Shown: positions 36,264 to 45,605, counted from the stretch's first letter. The stretch: 64,000 nucleotides of DNA from Mycobacterium sp. (GCA_018882965.1 VEQY01000007.1:20570-84569), one strand, 5' to 3'. The notes: generated by a model from the sequence alone, not told the origin. Made by a program: numbers and translations.

Positions 36264-37499
36264 ATGTTGAGAAACCCGCTCCTCCCCGCGCTGGCGGCCG
36301 CTCAGGCGGTGATGACGACGGTCGCGGTGCTGGTGGCCAATCCCGGCAGCCAGGCTCCCGCGCACGCGGTCCGGCCCGACATCGCGATCGGACTGGTCAG
36401 CAACACGCTGCTGGCGATGGGGGGCAACACCAACCCGGCCGGCCTGACCCCGGACATGCAACTGCTCGTCCACGGTCTGGTCAACACGCGGGCCAACCCG
36501 GATTCGCCGTACTACGGCTGGGACTTCGACGCGGTCGAGTGGCCGGCCCAGATCTGGCTGCCGATTCTCGGGAACTGGGCCTACGAACCCGCGCAGCAGG
36601 TCGGGCAACGCAATTTCGCGAACACCGTGGGCGCACTTCTCCCCACCCTCGACCCCGGCGAACAGATCGTCGCCCTCGGGTATTCGTCGAGCGCCAACGT
36701 GATGATTCGTCAGATGCGCGCCCTGCAGGGGCAGACCGCACGTCCGGCCGACGATCAGCTGTCCTTCATCCTGGTAGGAAACCCCAACCGGCCCAACGGT
36801 GGTGTGCTGCAACGGTTCTCCGGGGGATACGTCCCACTGGTCGACATACCGATGGACGGGTCGACGCCGCTTGACGTTCCCTACCGGACGACCGACGTCA
36901 GCTGGGAGTACGACCCAGCCTCCGACTTCCCGCTCTATCCCCTCAACCTGCTGGCCGTGCTCAACTCGCTGGTCGGGGGGATCGTCTTGCACAGCAACTA
37001 CATCGACGCAGACGTCGACGGACCGCGAGCCTTCCCGGACACGACCCGGGGCGCGATCACCTACATCACCCTCGAACCGCCTCGGCTACCGCTGCTCATG
37101 CCGCTGCACGACGCAGGATTTCCCGAACCGCTGCTCGATCTGGTCGAGCCGGTCCTCACCGTGATCATCGACTGGGCCTACGACCGCTCCATCGATCCGG
37201 GTACCCCGACGGGCGCCCGACTGATCCCGCCGATCCCGCCGACAGCGATGGGCGACCTCGTCGACGCGGTGGGGCGCGGTGTCAGGGATTTCGTCGACGC
37301 CAACCGGCCACGACCCGGCGCAACCTCAGGTGTGGTCTCCCCCCGCGCGCGGGTCACCCGGCCGATCGAGCGTCGGGCGCAGCGCGCGGCCCGGGACCGG
37401 TCCCAGGCCGGCTACTCGCCCAGCTCGGGGCGCACGGACCCGTCGCCGGGCCCGTCGCCGTCCGGATCGGCGTCGAGGACACTCACGTCGATCCCGTAG
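36264..37499 (+). CDS. Secreted PE-PPE domain serine hydrolase-like protein
   Basis: GYSSSANVMIRQM nucleophile elbow, WEYDPASDFPLYPLNLLAVLNSL, YDRSIDPGTPTGARLIP. Confidence 0.8.
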   Translation: MLRNPLLPALAAAQAVMTTVAVLVANPGSQAPAHAVRPDIAIGLVSNTLLAMGGNTNPAGLTPDMQLLVHGLVNTRANPDSPYYGWDFDAVEWPAQIWLPILGNWAYEPAQQVGQRNFANTVGALLPTLDPGEQIVALGYSSSANVMIRQMRALQGQTARPADDQLSFILVGNPNRPNGGVLQRFSGGYVPLVDIPMDGSTPLDVPYRTTDVSWEYDPASDFPLYPLNLLAVLNSLVGGIVLHSNYIDADVDGPRAFPDTTRGAITYITLEPPRLPLLMPLHDAGFPEPLLDLVEPVLTVIIDWAYDRSIDPGTPTGARLIPPIPPTAMGDLVDAVGRGVRDFVDANRPRPGATSGVVSPRARVTRPIERRAQRAARDRSQAGYSPSSGRTDPSPGPSPSGSASRTLTSIP

Positions 37500-37849
37500 G
37501 GCAGGAAGCGCACGCTGCGGTTGGGGTCGGTGTTGAGCTTGTTCGCCCGCAGTGCGTCGAGTTCGGTTTTGTAGACCTGCTCGACCTGCGCCTTGCCGTC
37601 GGCGTCGGAGATGTAGATCGCCCAGACCCCGTCACCGGCCTCGCCCGCGGTTTCGGGCTGCGGGCGGGGGCGCGGCGCGGGCCGCACGAACTGGTCGAAA
37701 AGCGACCCGAAGCCGCCGCGATCGGCCGGGGTGCCGAGGAATCGGCCGACTTTGTCGAAGGCGTCCCGCAGACCCTCCCCGGTCTCGCGCACCACGCGGT
37801 CGAATTCCTCGGGATCGATGCCGAACGGCCCGCTGTTGTCCATGCCCAC
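37412..37849 (-). CDS. Conserved hypothetical acidic protein
   Basis: ORF FGIDPEEFDRVVRETGEGLRDAFDKV...; overlaps the convergent PE-PPE gene by 88 bp. Confidence 0.65.
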   Translation of the reverse strand: MGMDNSGPFGIDPEEFDRVVRETGEGLRDAFDKVGRFLGTPADRGGFGSLFDQFVRPAPRPRPQPETAGEAGDGVWAIYISDADGKAQVEQVYKTELDALRANKLNTDPNRSVRFLPYGIDVSVLDADPDGDGPGDGSVRPELGE

Positions 37850-37925
37850 CAGTGTGCGCCGAGTTTGCTGGTGATGTCGAGGGTTCCCGGTTCGCCGCCA
37901 GCGAAAGAGCGCCGCCCACCGACTG

Positions 37926-39173
37926 TTACGCGGGGGTCAGCGGCAGCGAGCGGCGCGGCTGGAACTCGAAGAACGCGCCGCCGCTGACCTTGGTCACCGC
38001 GACCTCGACCGCCTCGGTCAACGGGTCAGCAGCGTGCTCGAACCGGGCGGTCCACTCCGTTGCGGTCCCGCTGAGCTTCGCGACTATGTGCGGGTCGACC
38101 GCGGTCGCGATGGCCTGCACCGGCTCGGGAGCGATCGGCGAACACAGAGCGATCCATGCGCCGTCGTCGTGCGCGGGTGAGGGCCGGACGTGCAGGCGGC
38201 CGCCCTCGATGTCGGCCGCCACGTAGCCGACCGGGTTGAGCAGCGGGTGCACGGCGAGCACCCGCTCGAGACCGGCGACGCTGGCCGGCAGTTCCAGTGC
38301 CCGCCGGATGCGTTCGGCGGCCACCCCGGCGATCCCGGTGAGCTGGCGGGTACAGATCGAGGTGGCCAGCGCGGCGTCGTCACCCGCGCGCGCCCGGACC
38401 GCGATCCCGAACGACAGGTTGAGCAGGTGCATCTGCAGGCACACCTCGTCGGCGATGCGCACCAGTGCCGAGTGGGAGAAGGCGGCGAAGTCGACATCGG
38501 ACATCAGCGGGCCGGAGTAGTCGCGGGCGCCGTCACCTCCGGCGTCGATGGGCGCCAACTCCCAGTTCGCGGCTCTGGTCGCGGCGACCAGATCGAGGGC
38601 GGGAATGGTCTTGGCGGACGGGTGAGAATCATCGATCCGCACCGACCAGGCGCAGTGCGGAGAGCGGTCGGCGGGTAGCCGGGGCGGCCGGTGGATAGGT
38701 CGTACCTGGGCCTTGGGGTTTGTCGCCACCGCGGTGGCGTCGAAGGTGGGATCTTCGATGTCGTGGCACATTCCCCTGACGTAGTCGGGGCCCATCGGCT
38801 CGACGTCGAGCAGTGCCCCGCAATGGTCGAGATGGAATTCGCCGTGCCAGCGGTCGTGGACCGTGAACCGGAAGTCCATGAACTGCGGCGGAGCTCCGAT
38901 GTCGAGTTGCAGGCCCTTGAAGATCGTGATCACGTCGTCGCCCTCGTAGGACAACGCCCGCTGCATGCGCCTGGTGTAGATCGGGCTGGAGCCCGCCCAC
39001 TCCTCGATCGCGATCCGGACCATCTCATCACGACCGAAAGCCTGGATGCACCAAGCCATTCCGGATCGATCGATCAACTGACCGATCAACAGCAACTCGG
39101 GCACCAGCCGAGCCAACTCGGTTCGGGAAAGGGCGGCGTAGCGGCTGATGCGGCTGTCGGCCGTCGCACTCAC
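37926..39173 (-). CDS. Conserved hypothetical protein
   Basis: Coding-like ORF (VHDRWHGEFHLDHCGALLDVEPMG, VRGMCHDIEDPTFDATA); start uncertain (GTG 39173, GTG 39194 or ATG 39224). Confidence 0.65.
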   Translation of the reverse strand: MSATADSRISRYAALSRTELARLVPELLLIGQLIDRSGMAWCIQAFGRDEMVRIAIEEWAGSSPIYTRRMQRALSYEGDDVITIFKGLQLDIGAPPQFMDFRFTVHDRWHGEFHLDHCGALLDVEPMGPDYVRGMCHDIEDPTFDATAVATNPKAQVRPIHRPPRLPADRSPHCAWSVRIDDSHPSAKTIPALDLVAATRAANWELAPIDAGGDGARDYSGPLMSDVDFAAFSHSALVRIADEVCLQMHLLNLSFGIAVRARAGDDAALATSICTRQLTGIAGVAAERIRRALELPASVAGLERVLAVHPLLNPVGYVAADIEGGRLHVRPSPAHDDGAWIALCSPIAPEPVQAIATAVDPHIVAKLSGTATEWTARFEHAADPLTEAVEVAVTKVSGGAFFEFQPRRSLPLTPA

Positions 39174-39213
39174 TCTGTGAAACCTAGTCGAGACCCGCGG
39201 CGGGTGTGCTGCA

Positions 39214-39687
39214 ATGTCGGTCATGGCCGAGTTGGAACAGATCGAGGCGATCAAACGGGTGAAGTACCGCTACCTGCGGGCACTGGACACCAAGCACTGG
39301 GAGGACTTCGCCGACACCCTGACCGAGGACATCGTCGGCCAGTACGGCTCCTCCATGGGCAAGCAGTATCACTTCACCAACCGCGCGGACCTGGTCGAGT
39401 TCATGCGGACCTCGATGCCCGCCGGGGTGATCACCGAACACCGGGTGACCCATCCCGAGATCACCGTCGACGGCCACGAGGCCGAGGGCACCTGGTACCT
39501 GCAGGACCGTGTCATCGTCGCGGAGCACAACTTCATGCTGTTCGGGGCGGCGTTCTACCGCGACCGCTACCGCAACACCCCCGACGGATGGCGGATCTGC
39601 GCGACCGGGTACGAGCGCACCTACGAGGCCACTCAGTCGCTGGAGGGCCTGAAGTTCCGGCTCAAGCCCGGTCCGGCTCTGGCCTGA
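39214..39687 (+). CDS. NTF2/SnoaL-like protein
   Basis: ELEQIEAIKRVKYRYLRALDTKHWEDFADTLTEDIV...; start may be ATG 39214 or 39223. Confidence 0.85.
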   Translation: MSVMAELEQIEAIKRVKYRYLRALDTKHWEDFADTLTEDIVGQYGSSMGKQYHFTNRADLVEFMRTSMPAGVITEHRVTHPEITVDGHEAEGTWYLQDRVIVAEHNFMLFGAAFYRDRYRNTPDGWRICATGYERTYEATQSLEGLKFRLKPGPALA

Positions 39688-39692
39688 GGGCC

Positions 39693-40340
39693 CTACTGGG
39701 CGATGGCGATGACCGCTCCGGGCTGAAGCCATCGGATGATGGTGACCAGCGTTGCGTCGTCGAGCGCTACGCATCCGGCGGTCGGCCCGCCGTCGGTGGA
39801 GTGCACGAAGAATGCGCTGCCGTCGCCGGGGATGCGCTCCTTGTTCACCCCCATCACCACGGCGTGGGCGTACTGCGGGATGTAGAGGTTCTCGGTGCCG
39901 CTGGCCGGTGAGGTGTCGAACGGGCAGTCCTGCTTCTTGCAGACCTGCATGGTGTTGTACGTCGGGCCGTCGGCGGACCACCAGTAGTCCGGCGTGGTCT
40001 GCACGTAATCCAGCCCGCCGCCGGGGTCCGGTTCGGTGCCGAAGGCGAAGTCCAGCGTGTAGACGCCCATCGGCGTCGCCATGTTGCCCTCCCGGGCCTT
40101 GGCGACCATGCCGTTGGCGCCGATGCGGACTCCGATGCCGGTGCCGATCGGCTGCCAACCACCCGGCCCCAGCTGCCAGACGTCCATCTTCGCGGTCGAT
40201 CCGCCGGTGCCGACCACGGAAAGCACCTGGGTGGCCGGGCCGACGCTCGCTGCGAACCACGGCGGCTGGGCTGCGGCGTGCGGTGCTCCCGCGACGGCCA
40301 GCAGCACCGCGGCCGCGGCCGCGCCGAGGGATCTGCGCAC
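39693..40340 (-). CDS. L,D-transpeptidase/YkuD-family exported protein
   Basis: Signal peptide; FFVHSTDGGPTAGCVAL catalytic Cys motif. Confidence 0.85.
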   Translation of the reverse strand: MRRSLGAAAAAVLLAVAGAPHAAAQPPWFAASVGPATQVLSVVGTGGSTAKMDVWQLGPGGWQPIGTGIGVRIGANGMVAKAREGNMATPMGVYTLDFAFGTEPDPGGGLDYVQTTPDYWWSADGPTYNTMQVCKKQDCPFDTSPASGTENLYIPQYAHAVVMGVNKERIPGDGSAFFVHSTDGGPTAGCVALDDATLVTIIRWLQPGAVIAIAQ

Positions 40341-40447
40341 GGTCTCATCGTTGGTGCCAGGTCCGGCCGGGGTCAAGTCAAGGTCGCGTCAAGGTCAGGC
40401 CACGATTCGGCCGTGACCGGTGAATACCGCTGCGGCGACAGCACCGC

Positions 40448-40453
40448 TAGCAT
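40448..40453 (+). promoter_or_regulatory. Candidate -10 (TAGCAT) of a near-leaderless promoter
   Basis: TAGCATCGCCG shared with 42076-42086; 9 nt before ATG 40463. Confidence 0.5.
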
Positions 40454-40462
40454 CGCCGACCG

Positions 40463-41128
40463 ATGTCTGTGTGCGACCCGGCCTCGGCCGACCTGCCCCC
40501 CGGCGAGTGGACCCACCTGCTGGTCGGCCACCAGTGGCCCGGCGCGGGTGCGCTGGCGGTGCTGACCGCGGCCGCCGCGGGGCGCCTCGCACTGGGCGCC
40601 TCGCATGACGGCTACGCGGACACCTTGCGATCGATCCGCGCGGGCATCGTGTCCCGGCAGTCGGGCCTCACCGCCGACGCGGCCGAGGACGCGTTTCGCC
40701 GCGGCGAAGTCACCGCCCGCGCGATCAGCGCCAGGAACGCCGTCAAACGGGATTGCTACGAATCGGCCCGGTCCTGGGTCAGCGATCTGCGGGCCGACCT
40801 CGGTGAGATCGCCGCGGCCGGTAACGCGGCGATACGACGGGCCCTGGACTCCGACATGCCGGCCGGACAGAAACTCGACGCGATCGTGGGAACGGTCATC
40901 GACGCACGCGAACAGGCCAATGCCACAGCCGGCCGATGCGGCGCGAACGTGCTGGGTGCGATCCAGCAGGTGCTCGAGTCCGGTGACGCGGGTACCTCGG
41001 CGCGGGAGTTCGCCCACCGCCACGGGGTCGAGCTCGACCGGGCATTCGGCACACCGAACCACGATGCCGTTCGGGCCGAGGTCACCGCGACGATGCGCGG
41101 TCGACCGGATACGAGAATCGGCCCATGA
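40463..41128 (+). CDS. Hypothetical helical protein
   Basis: WTHLLVGHQWPGAGALAVLTAAAAGR... helix-rich ORF; first gene of a pair with 41147. Confidence 0.65.
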   Translation: MSVCDPASADLPPGEWTHLLVGHQWPGAGALAVLTAAAAGRLALGASHDGYADTLRSIRAGIVSRQSGLTADAAEDAFRRGEVTARAISARNAVKRDCYESARSWVSDLRADLGEIAAAGNAAIRRALDSDMPAGQKLDAIVGTVIDAREQANATAGRCGANVLGAIQQVLESGDAGTSAREFAHRHGVELDRAFGTPNHDAVRAEVTATMRGRPDTRIGP

Positions 41129-41152
41129 GCGGCCCATGAGCGGCCCATGAGC
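41120..41152 (+). repeat. Three perfect tandem copies of 11-bp GGCCCATGAGC spanning the intercistronic junction
   Basis: ggcccatgagc x3 read directly. Confidence 0.97.
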
Positions 41153-42067
41153 ACAGACCAGCCCGACGGACGGCTGCGGGCTGACGCCGACCACTATCGC
41201 GACACCGCGGCTCTGAACACGCCACCACCACCCGTCACGTCGGACCCGGTGGTTGCCGGCATGAGCCCAGTCGAGCAACTCCTCGGCGTCCTGGGATTTG
41301 CCGCCAACGCCGATGATCCGCGCGACGAACTGGACAGTGTCGAAGGTCACGCCGAACGCGACCAGGCCGCGATGACCGCCGCCGAGCAGTTCAGCGCCCA
41401 GGACGACGCCGCCGCCAAGCAGCTAGCCGGCCTGAGTCAGCAGGTGCCGCAGATGATCTCGGGTGCGGTCGGAGCCGTCGGGGGTGCGGTCGCCGGAGTG
41501 CTTCTGCCGCTGGGGCAGGTGCCCGTGCAACTCGCGCAGGGTGTGCAGCAGGCGCTGCAGTCACCGCTGACCGCAGCCGGGTCCGCGGACCTCATCGACC
41601 CCGGCGAGCCGGTCGACCCCGCAGACACGGCCGACGGGGAGGTGTTGGGCGGCTTCGACGTGTTCGACGGCTTCGGCGGCGCGGACGGTCCTCACGGGGC
41701 GGGTTCCGGTTCGCAGTTCACCGGACCCGCGGCGGTGCTCGGGCCGCCGCCGATACCCGGCACCGCACCGGCGGGCGGGCCGCCGGCCGCCGCGGTCAGC
41801 GCCCGCACACCTACCGCGGCACCGGGAGCGGTCACCGGCATGCCCGGCATGCCGATCGTCCCCCCGATCAGTGCCGGCGGCGGTCCGGAGAAAGACGTCA
41901 AGCCCGACGCCAAACGCGTCTCGGTCCCCCAGGTGCGCAATGGTGCACCCGTTCAGGGCCGGGTCACGATGACACCCCCGGTGTCGGGCGTGGGCCGCAT
42001 CCTCGACGGCAAACCGGTCGCTGCGAAACGGGTGAACCCGCCGAACGCCGACGGCACCACCGGCTGA
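41147..42067 (+). CDS. Hypothetical protein with helical N-domain and Pro/Ala-rich C-terminal tail (possible secreted effector-like)
   Basis: ORF; PPPIPGTAPAGGPPAAAVSARTPTAAPGAVTGMPGMPIVPP low-complexity tail. Confidence 0.65.
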   Translation: MSTDQPDGRLRADADHYRDTAALNTPPPPVTSDPVVAGMSPVEQLLGVLGFAANADDPRDELDSVEGHAERDQAAMTAAEQFSAQDDAAAKQLAGLSQQVPQMISGAVGAVGGAVAGVLLPLGQVPVQLAQGVQQALQSPLTAAGSADLIDPGEPVDPADTADGEVLGGFDVFDGFGGADGPHGAGSGSQFTGPAAVLGPPPIPGTAPAGGPPAAAVSARTPTAAPGAVTGMPGMPIVPPISAGGGPEKDVKPDAKRVSVPQVRNGAPVQGRVTMTPPVSGVGRILDGKPVAAKRVNPPNADGTTG

Positions 42068-42075
42068 ACACCAGA

Positions 42076-42081
42076 TAGCAT
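42076..42081 (+). promoter_or_regulatory. Candidate -10 (TAGCAT) placing +1 at GTG 42089 mini-ORF
   Basis: TAGCAT followed by 7 nt then GTG ATC GCA CCA TGA. Confidence 0.5.
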
Positions 42082-42099
42082 CGCCGGGGTGATCGCACC

Positions 42100-43287
42100 A
42101 TGACCTCCGAGGTGGAACTTCCTATTCCGGTGCCCGACGTCCCGGGCGCGGACGCCGATTCCGCCGGGTTGCCGCAGCGATCCGAGCTGACCCGGTTGCA
42201 ACGCCTGGTCGTCGACTGGTCGGCGGTAGCGGACATCGGCCTGCGAACGGGGATTTCCACCGTGGTCGGTGCGGCGATGGTCCCGACTATCGTGGGCTCG
42301 ACACTGCGCCGTTCCGGATGGAGCGAGGAGCGCGACAACCTCGCCTTCTACGCCGACCTCGCCGAGAAGAGCGATGCCACGCAGTCCTTCCCCGCCCCGG
42401 GCGAGGTTCCCGCGCTCTCCTCCCGCGCCGCGAACCCGATCGCGCAGTACATCGCCCACGGCCGCGTCCACAACCTCTCGTTCAAGAGTTCCTTCGAGCC
42501 GATCAACCCCGCGCTGCGCGCCCGCTGGCGGACGCTTCATCGCAACGGCATCGTGCGCTTCCAGCACTGGCGTCACGACGACGGTCCCCGTCCGACGCTG
42601 TGCCTGATCCATGGATTCATGGGATCGCCCTACCTGCTCAACGGTCTGTTCTTTGCGCTGCCGTGGTTCTACCGGTCCGGCTATGACGTCGTGCTCTACA
42701 CCCTTCCGTTCCACGGACGGCGGGCCGAGAGATTCGACCCCTTCAGCGGATACGGCTTCTTCGGGCACGGCATGACGGGATTCGCCGAGGCGATGGGGCA
42801 GGCGGTCTACGACTTCCGAACCATCCTGAACTGGTTGCAGCACAACGGCGTCGACCGCATCGCCCTCACTGGTCTGTCGCTCGGTGGCTACACCTCCGCG
42901 CTGGTGGCAACGGCCGACGACCGGCTTGACGCCGTCATACCCAACGTGCCCCTGGTGACACCCGAGTCGGCGATGGACCAGTGGTGGCCCGCCAACTGGC
43001 TATTCCGGCTGGGTCGCTCGCTGGCCGGGATAAGCCGTGAAGAGTCGTTCTCCGGGTTCGCCTATCACTCACCACTGAACTATCCGCCGCTGATCGCCAA
43101 GGACCGCCGCCTGATCATCACCGGCCTTGGCGATCGACTGGCGCCACCCGACCACGCGCTCGCACTGTGGCAGCACTGGGACCGCTGCGCTCTGCACTGG
43201 TTTCCCGGCAACCACGTTCTACACGTCAGCCAGCCGGAATATCTGCGCCGGACCAACCGGTTCCTGCGCCCGCTGATGTTCGGCTAG
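42100..43287 (+). CDS. Alpha/beta hydrolase
   Basis: LCLIHGFMGSPY, LTGLSLGGYTSALVAT, GLGDRLAPPDHALALWQHW, PGNHVLHV. Confidence 0.85.
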   Translation: MTSEVELPIPVPDVPGADADSAGLPQRSELTRLQRLVVDWSAVADIGLRTGISTVVGAAMVPTIVGSTLRRSGWSEERDNLAFYADLAEKSDATQSFPAPGEVPALSSRAANPIAQYIAHGRVHNLSFKSSFEPINPALRARWRTLHRNGIVRFQHWRHDDGPRPTLCLIHGFMGSPYLLNGLFFALPWFYRSGYDVVLYTLPFHGRRAERFDPFSGYGFFGHGMTGFAEAMGQAVYDFRTILNWLQHNGVDRIALTGLSLGGYTSALVATADDRLDAVIPNVPLVTPESAMDQWWPANWLFRLGRSLAGISREESFSGFAYHSPLNYPPLIAKDRRLIITGLGDRLAPPDHALALWQHWDRCALHWFPGNHVLHVSQPEYLRRTNRFLRPLMFG

Positions 43288-44204
43288 ACCAGCGGTCGCC
43301 CGGTGCGGACACGCCAGTCGAGGTCGTGCAGCAGAACGTTGAAAGGGAACGCCCGCAGGAATGGCGGCGCCAGGTTGTTGGCCAACCTCAACGCGGCCAT
43401 CACCCGGTCGAACTCCCGCTGCTTGTCGGGGCTCCAGTCCAGTTTCATCTCCTCGCGGAACCGCTGCGGCAGGAACCCGGTGGTGATCAGCAGGGCGAGT
43501 CCCTCGCTGAGGTTTTGCACCGGACCGGGCAGGCGCACCCCTTTCACCCGCGAGACGGCGATCGGGTAGAGGTAGTCGCGCACGGCGTCGTCGATGTGCA
43601 CCTTGGCCAGCGATGCCTGCCAGTAGCGATCGAAGGCGGCGCGGTCGGCCGGCCACATGTGCGGCGGCACCTGCAGCATGGTGCCCAGGGCCATGCTCTC
43701 CCGGTAGTGCTCATCGGCGGTCTGCTCGTCCATTTCGCCGACGAAGGTGCGGTAGACGTCGACGCCGCCCTTGTAGAGGCAAGCGGCGACCCACAGTTGC
43801 AGGTCGGGATCGAAGGCGTTGTAGCGAACCGGGCTGTCCGCGGTCGAGTAGACCTGCGCGTGCGCCTGGTTCACCGCCTGCCGGTAGGCCTGCTTCTGCT
43901 TGTCGCTGCCGCGGGTGGCGACGGCGAGGTAGGTGAAGGTGGTCCGCGCCCGCTTGATCGGGTGGGTGTCCACCCGCCCGCTCTCGACGCGACTCTCCAG
44001 CACCCCGTAGCCGACGCCGGGCCGGGCCAGTTGCATGATCACGTTCGCCGGTCCGGCCAGCAGGGCCACGCCCATCAACCCGTCGTCGATCCCCGCCCGC
44101 CAGGGCAACCATCGCGGACCCCGCCGGGTCGGACCGGACCGGGACGACGCACTGACCGGCCGCTCCACCACGTCGACGAACTCAGGAGACGCCACGCAGC
44201 GCAC
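43284..44204 (-). CDS. DUF2236 / MpaB-like oxygenase family protein
   Basis: GVALLAGPANVIMQLARPGVGYGVLESRVESGRVDTHPIKRARTTFTYLAVATRG; DPDLQLWVAACLYKGGVDVY. Confidence 0.85.
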   Translation of the reverse strand: MRCVASPEFVDVVERPVSASSRSGPTRRGPRWLPWRAGIDDGLMGVALLAGPANVIMQLARPGVGYGVLESRVESGRVDTHPIKRARTTFTYLAVATRGSDKQKQAYRQAVNQAHAQVYSTADSPVRYNAFDPDLQLWVAACLYKGGVDVYRTFVGEMDEQTADEHYRESMALGTMLQVPPHMWPADRAAFDRYWQASLAKVHIDDAVRDYLYPIAVSRVKGVRLPGPVQNLSEGLALLITTGFLPQRFREEMKLDWSPDKQREFDRVMAALRLANNLAPPFLRAFPFNVLLHDLDWRVRTGRPLV

Positions 44205-44288
44205 CCCCTACCTGAGCCGGGCCGGCCGGAATCACAATCGCCATCGGGGTCATTGTCGCCTGTGCACCGTCGGTGTCAAGATGACGCG

Positions 44289-45605
44289 GTGACTGCAGCG
44301 CGGGCCGGCGACACCCGTGCGCTGGAGTCGCGCACGCTGCGCCGGGTCAGCATTCGGATCGTCCCCTTCGTCATGGCGCTGTACTTCGTCAACTACCTCG
44401 ACCGGACCAACCTCGGCATCGCCCGTTCGCACATCAGCGCGGAGCTGCAACTGTCGGCCACCATGTTCGGTTTGGCCGCCGGGATCTTCTTCATCGGCTA
44501 CGTCCTGGTGGAGATCCCGTCCAATCTGGCGCTGGAGCGTTTCGGGGCGCGCCGCTGGCTGGCTCGCATCGCCGTGTCGTGGGGAATCGTCGCCGCCGCA
44601 ATCGGATTCGCACCCAACGCCGCCACGCTGCTGGTGCTGCGCTTCCTGCTCGGGGTCGCCGAGGCGGGTCTGTTTCCGGGCGTGATCTTCTATCTCACCC
44701 GCTGGTTCCCGCACGCCCATCGTGCCCGGATCGTCGCGCTTTTCATGATGGCCAGTCCGATCGCGGCGGCCGTGGGCACGCCACTGGCCGCCTGGCTCAT
44801 CGAGAACGGCGAGGGCGTCTGGGGGCTGTCGGGCTGGCGATTCATGATGATCACGGTCGGCCTGCCCGCCGTCATCCTGGGGGTCATCTGCTGGTTCTAC
44901 CTGACCGATCGGCCGGCCGACGCGAACTGGCTGCCGCCCGATGAGCGCCGGTGGCTGGTCGACGTGCTCGCCGAGGAGGAGCGTGAGGTCGGCAGTCACT
45001 TCAACTACCCGCTGCGCCGGGCGTTGACCAGCCCGCGGATCTGGGCGCTGGCGATGGTGTACTTCGGCATCGCCTACGGCCTCTACGCACTTGCCTTCTT
45101 CCTGCCCTCGATCATCGCGGACATGAAGCAGCTCTCCATCGTGCAGATCGGGCTGATCACCGCCATCCCGTATTCCTGCGCCGCGGTGGCCATGTACCTG
45201 TGGTCACGCCACGCCGACCGGCGTCGCGAACACGTCTGGCACGTCGCCGTCCCGCTGGCCGTGGGAGGTGCAGCCATCCCCGCCGCGCTGTACCTCGGCA
45301 GCCCCGTTCTGGCGCTGGTGCCGATGATCATCACCGCGGCCGGGGTGTACAGCGCAATCCCGAGTTTCTGGGCGCTGCCGTCGCGCTTCCTCACCGGGGC
45401 GGCCGCTGCCGGCGGGATCGGGTTGATCAACTCGGTCGGCAACCTCGGTGGCTTCGTCGCTCCCTACGCCACCGGCGCGCTCAACGACGCGACCGGAACC
45501 GACCGGGCCGGGCTGTGGGCCATCGGCGCGGTGATGGTCGCCGCGGCCGGTCTGGTCGTCGCGCTGCGGGCCGCGCCGCGCCCCGACGTCGGCGTGCGCG
45601 GCTGA
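44289..45605 (+). CDS. MFS transporter, anion:cation symporter (ACS)-like
   Basis: RRVSIRIVPFVMALYFVNYLDRTNLGIARSHI, GVAEAGLFPGVIFYLTRWFPHAHRARIVALF; GTG start inferred. Confidence 0.9.
   Translation: MTAARAGDTRALESRTLRRVSIRIVPFVMALYFVNYLDRTNLGIARSHISAELQLSATMFGLAAGIFFIGYVLVEIPSNLALERFGARRWLARIAVSWGIVAAAIGFAPNAATLLVLRFLLGVAEAGLFPGVIFYLTRWFPHAHRARIVALFMMASPIAAAVGTPLAAWLIENGEGVWGLSGWRFMMITVGLPAVILGVICWFYLTDRPADANWLPPDERRWLVDVLAEEEREVGSHFNYPLRRALTSPRIWALAMVYFGIAYGLYALAFFLPSIIADMKQLSIVQIGLITAIPYSCAAVAMYLWSRHADRRREHVWHVAVPLAVGGAAIPAALYLGSPVLALVPMIITAAGVYSAIPSFWALPSRFLTGAAAAGGIGLINSVGNLGGFVAPYATGALNDATGTDRAGLWAIGAVMVAAAGLVVALRAAPRPDVGVRG

Noticed and set aside
39173-39224. Apparent overlap of divergent starts (37926- gene and 39214+ gene)
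   Set aside because: Disappears if the minus gene uses GTG 39173 and the plus gene ATG 39223, so it is probably a start-calling artefact.
43167-44288. N-terminal extension of the MFS ORF (374 aa)
   Set aside because: Antisense to the DUF2236 gene, no transporter-like sequence; MFS homology starts at about GTG 44289.
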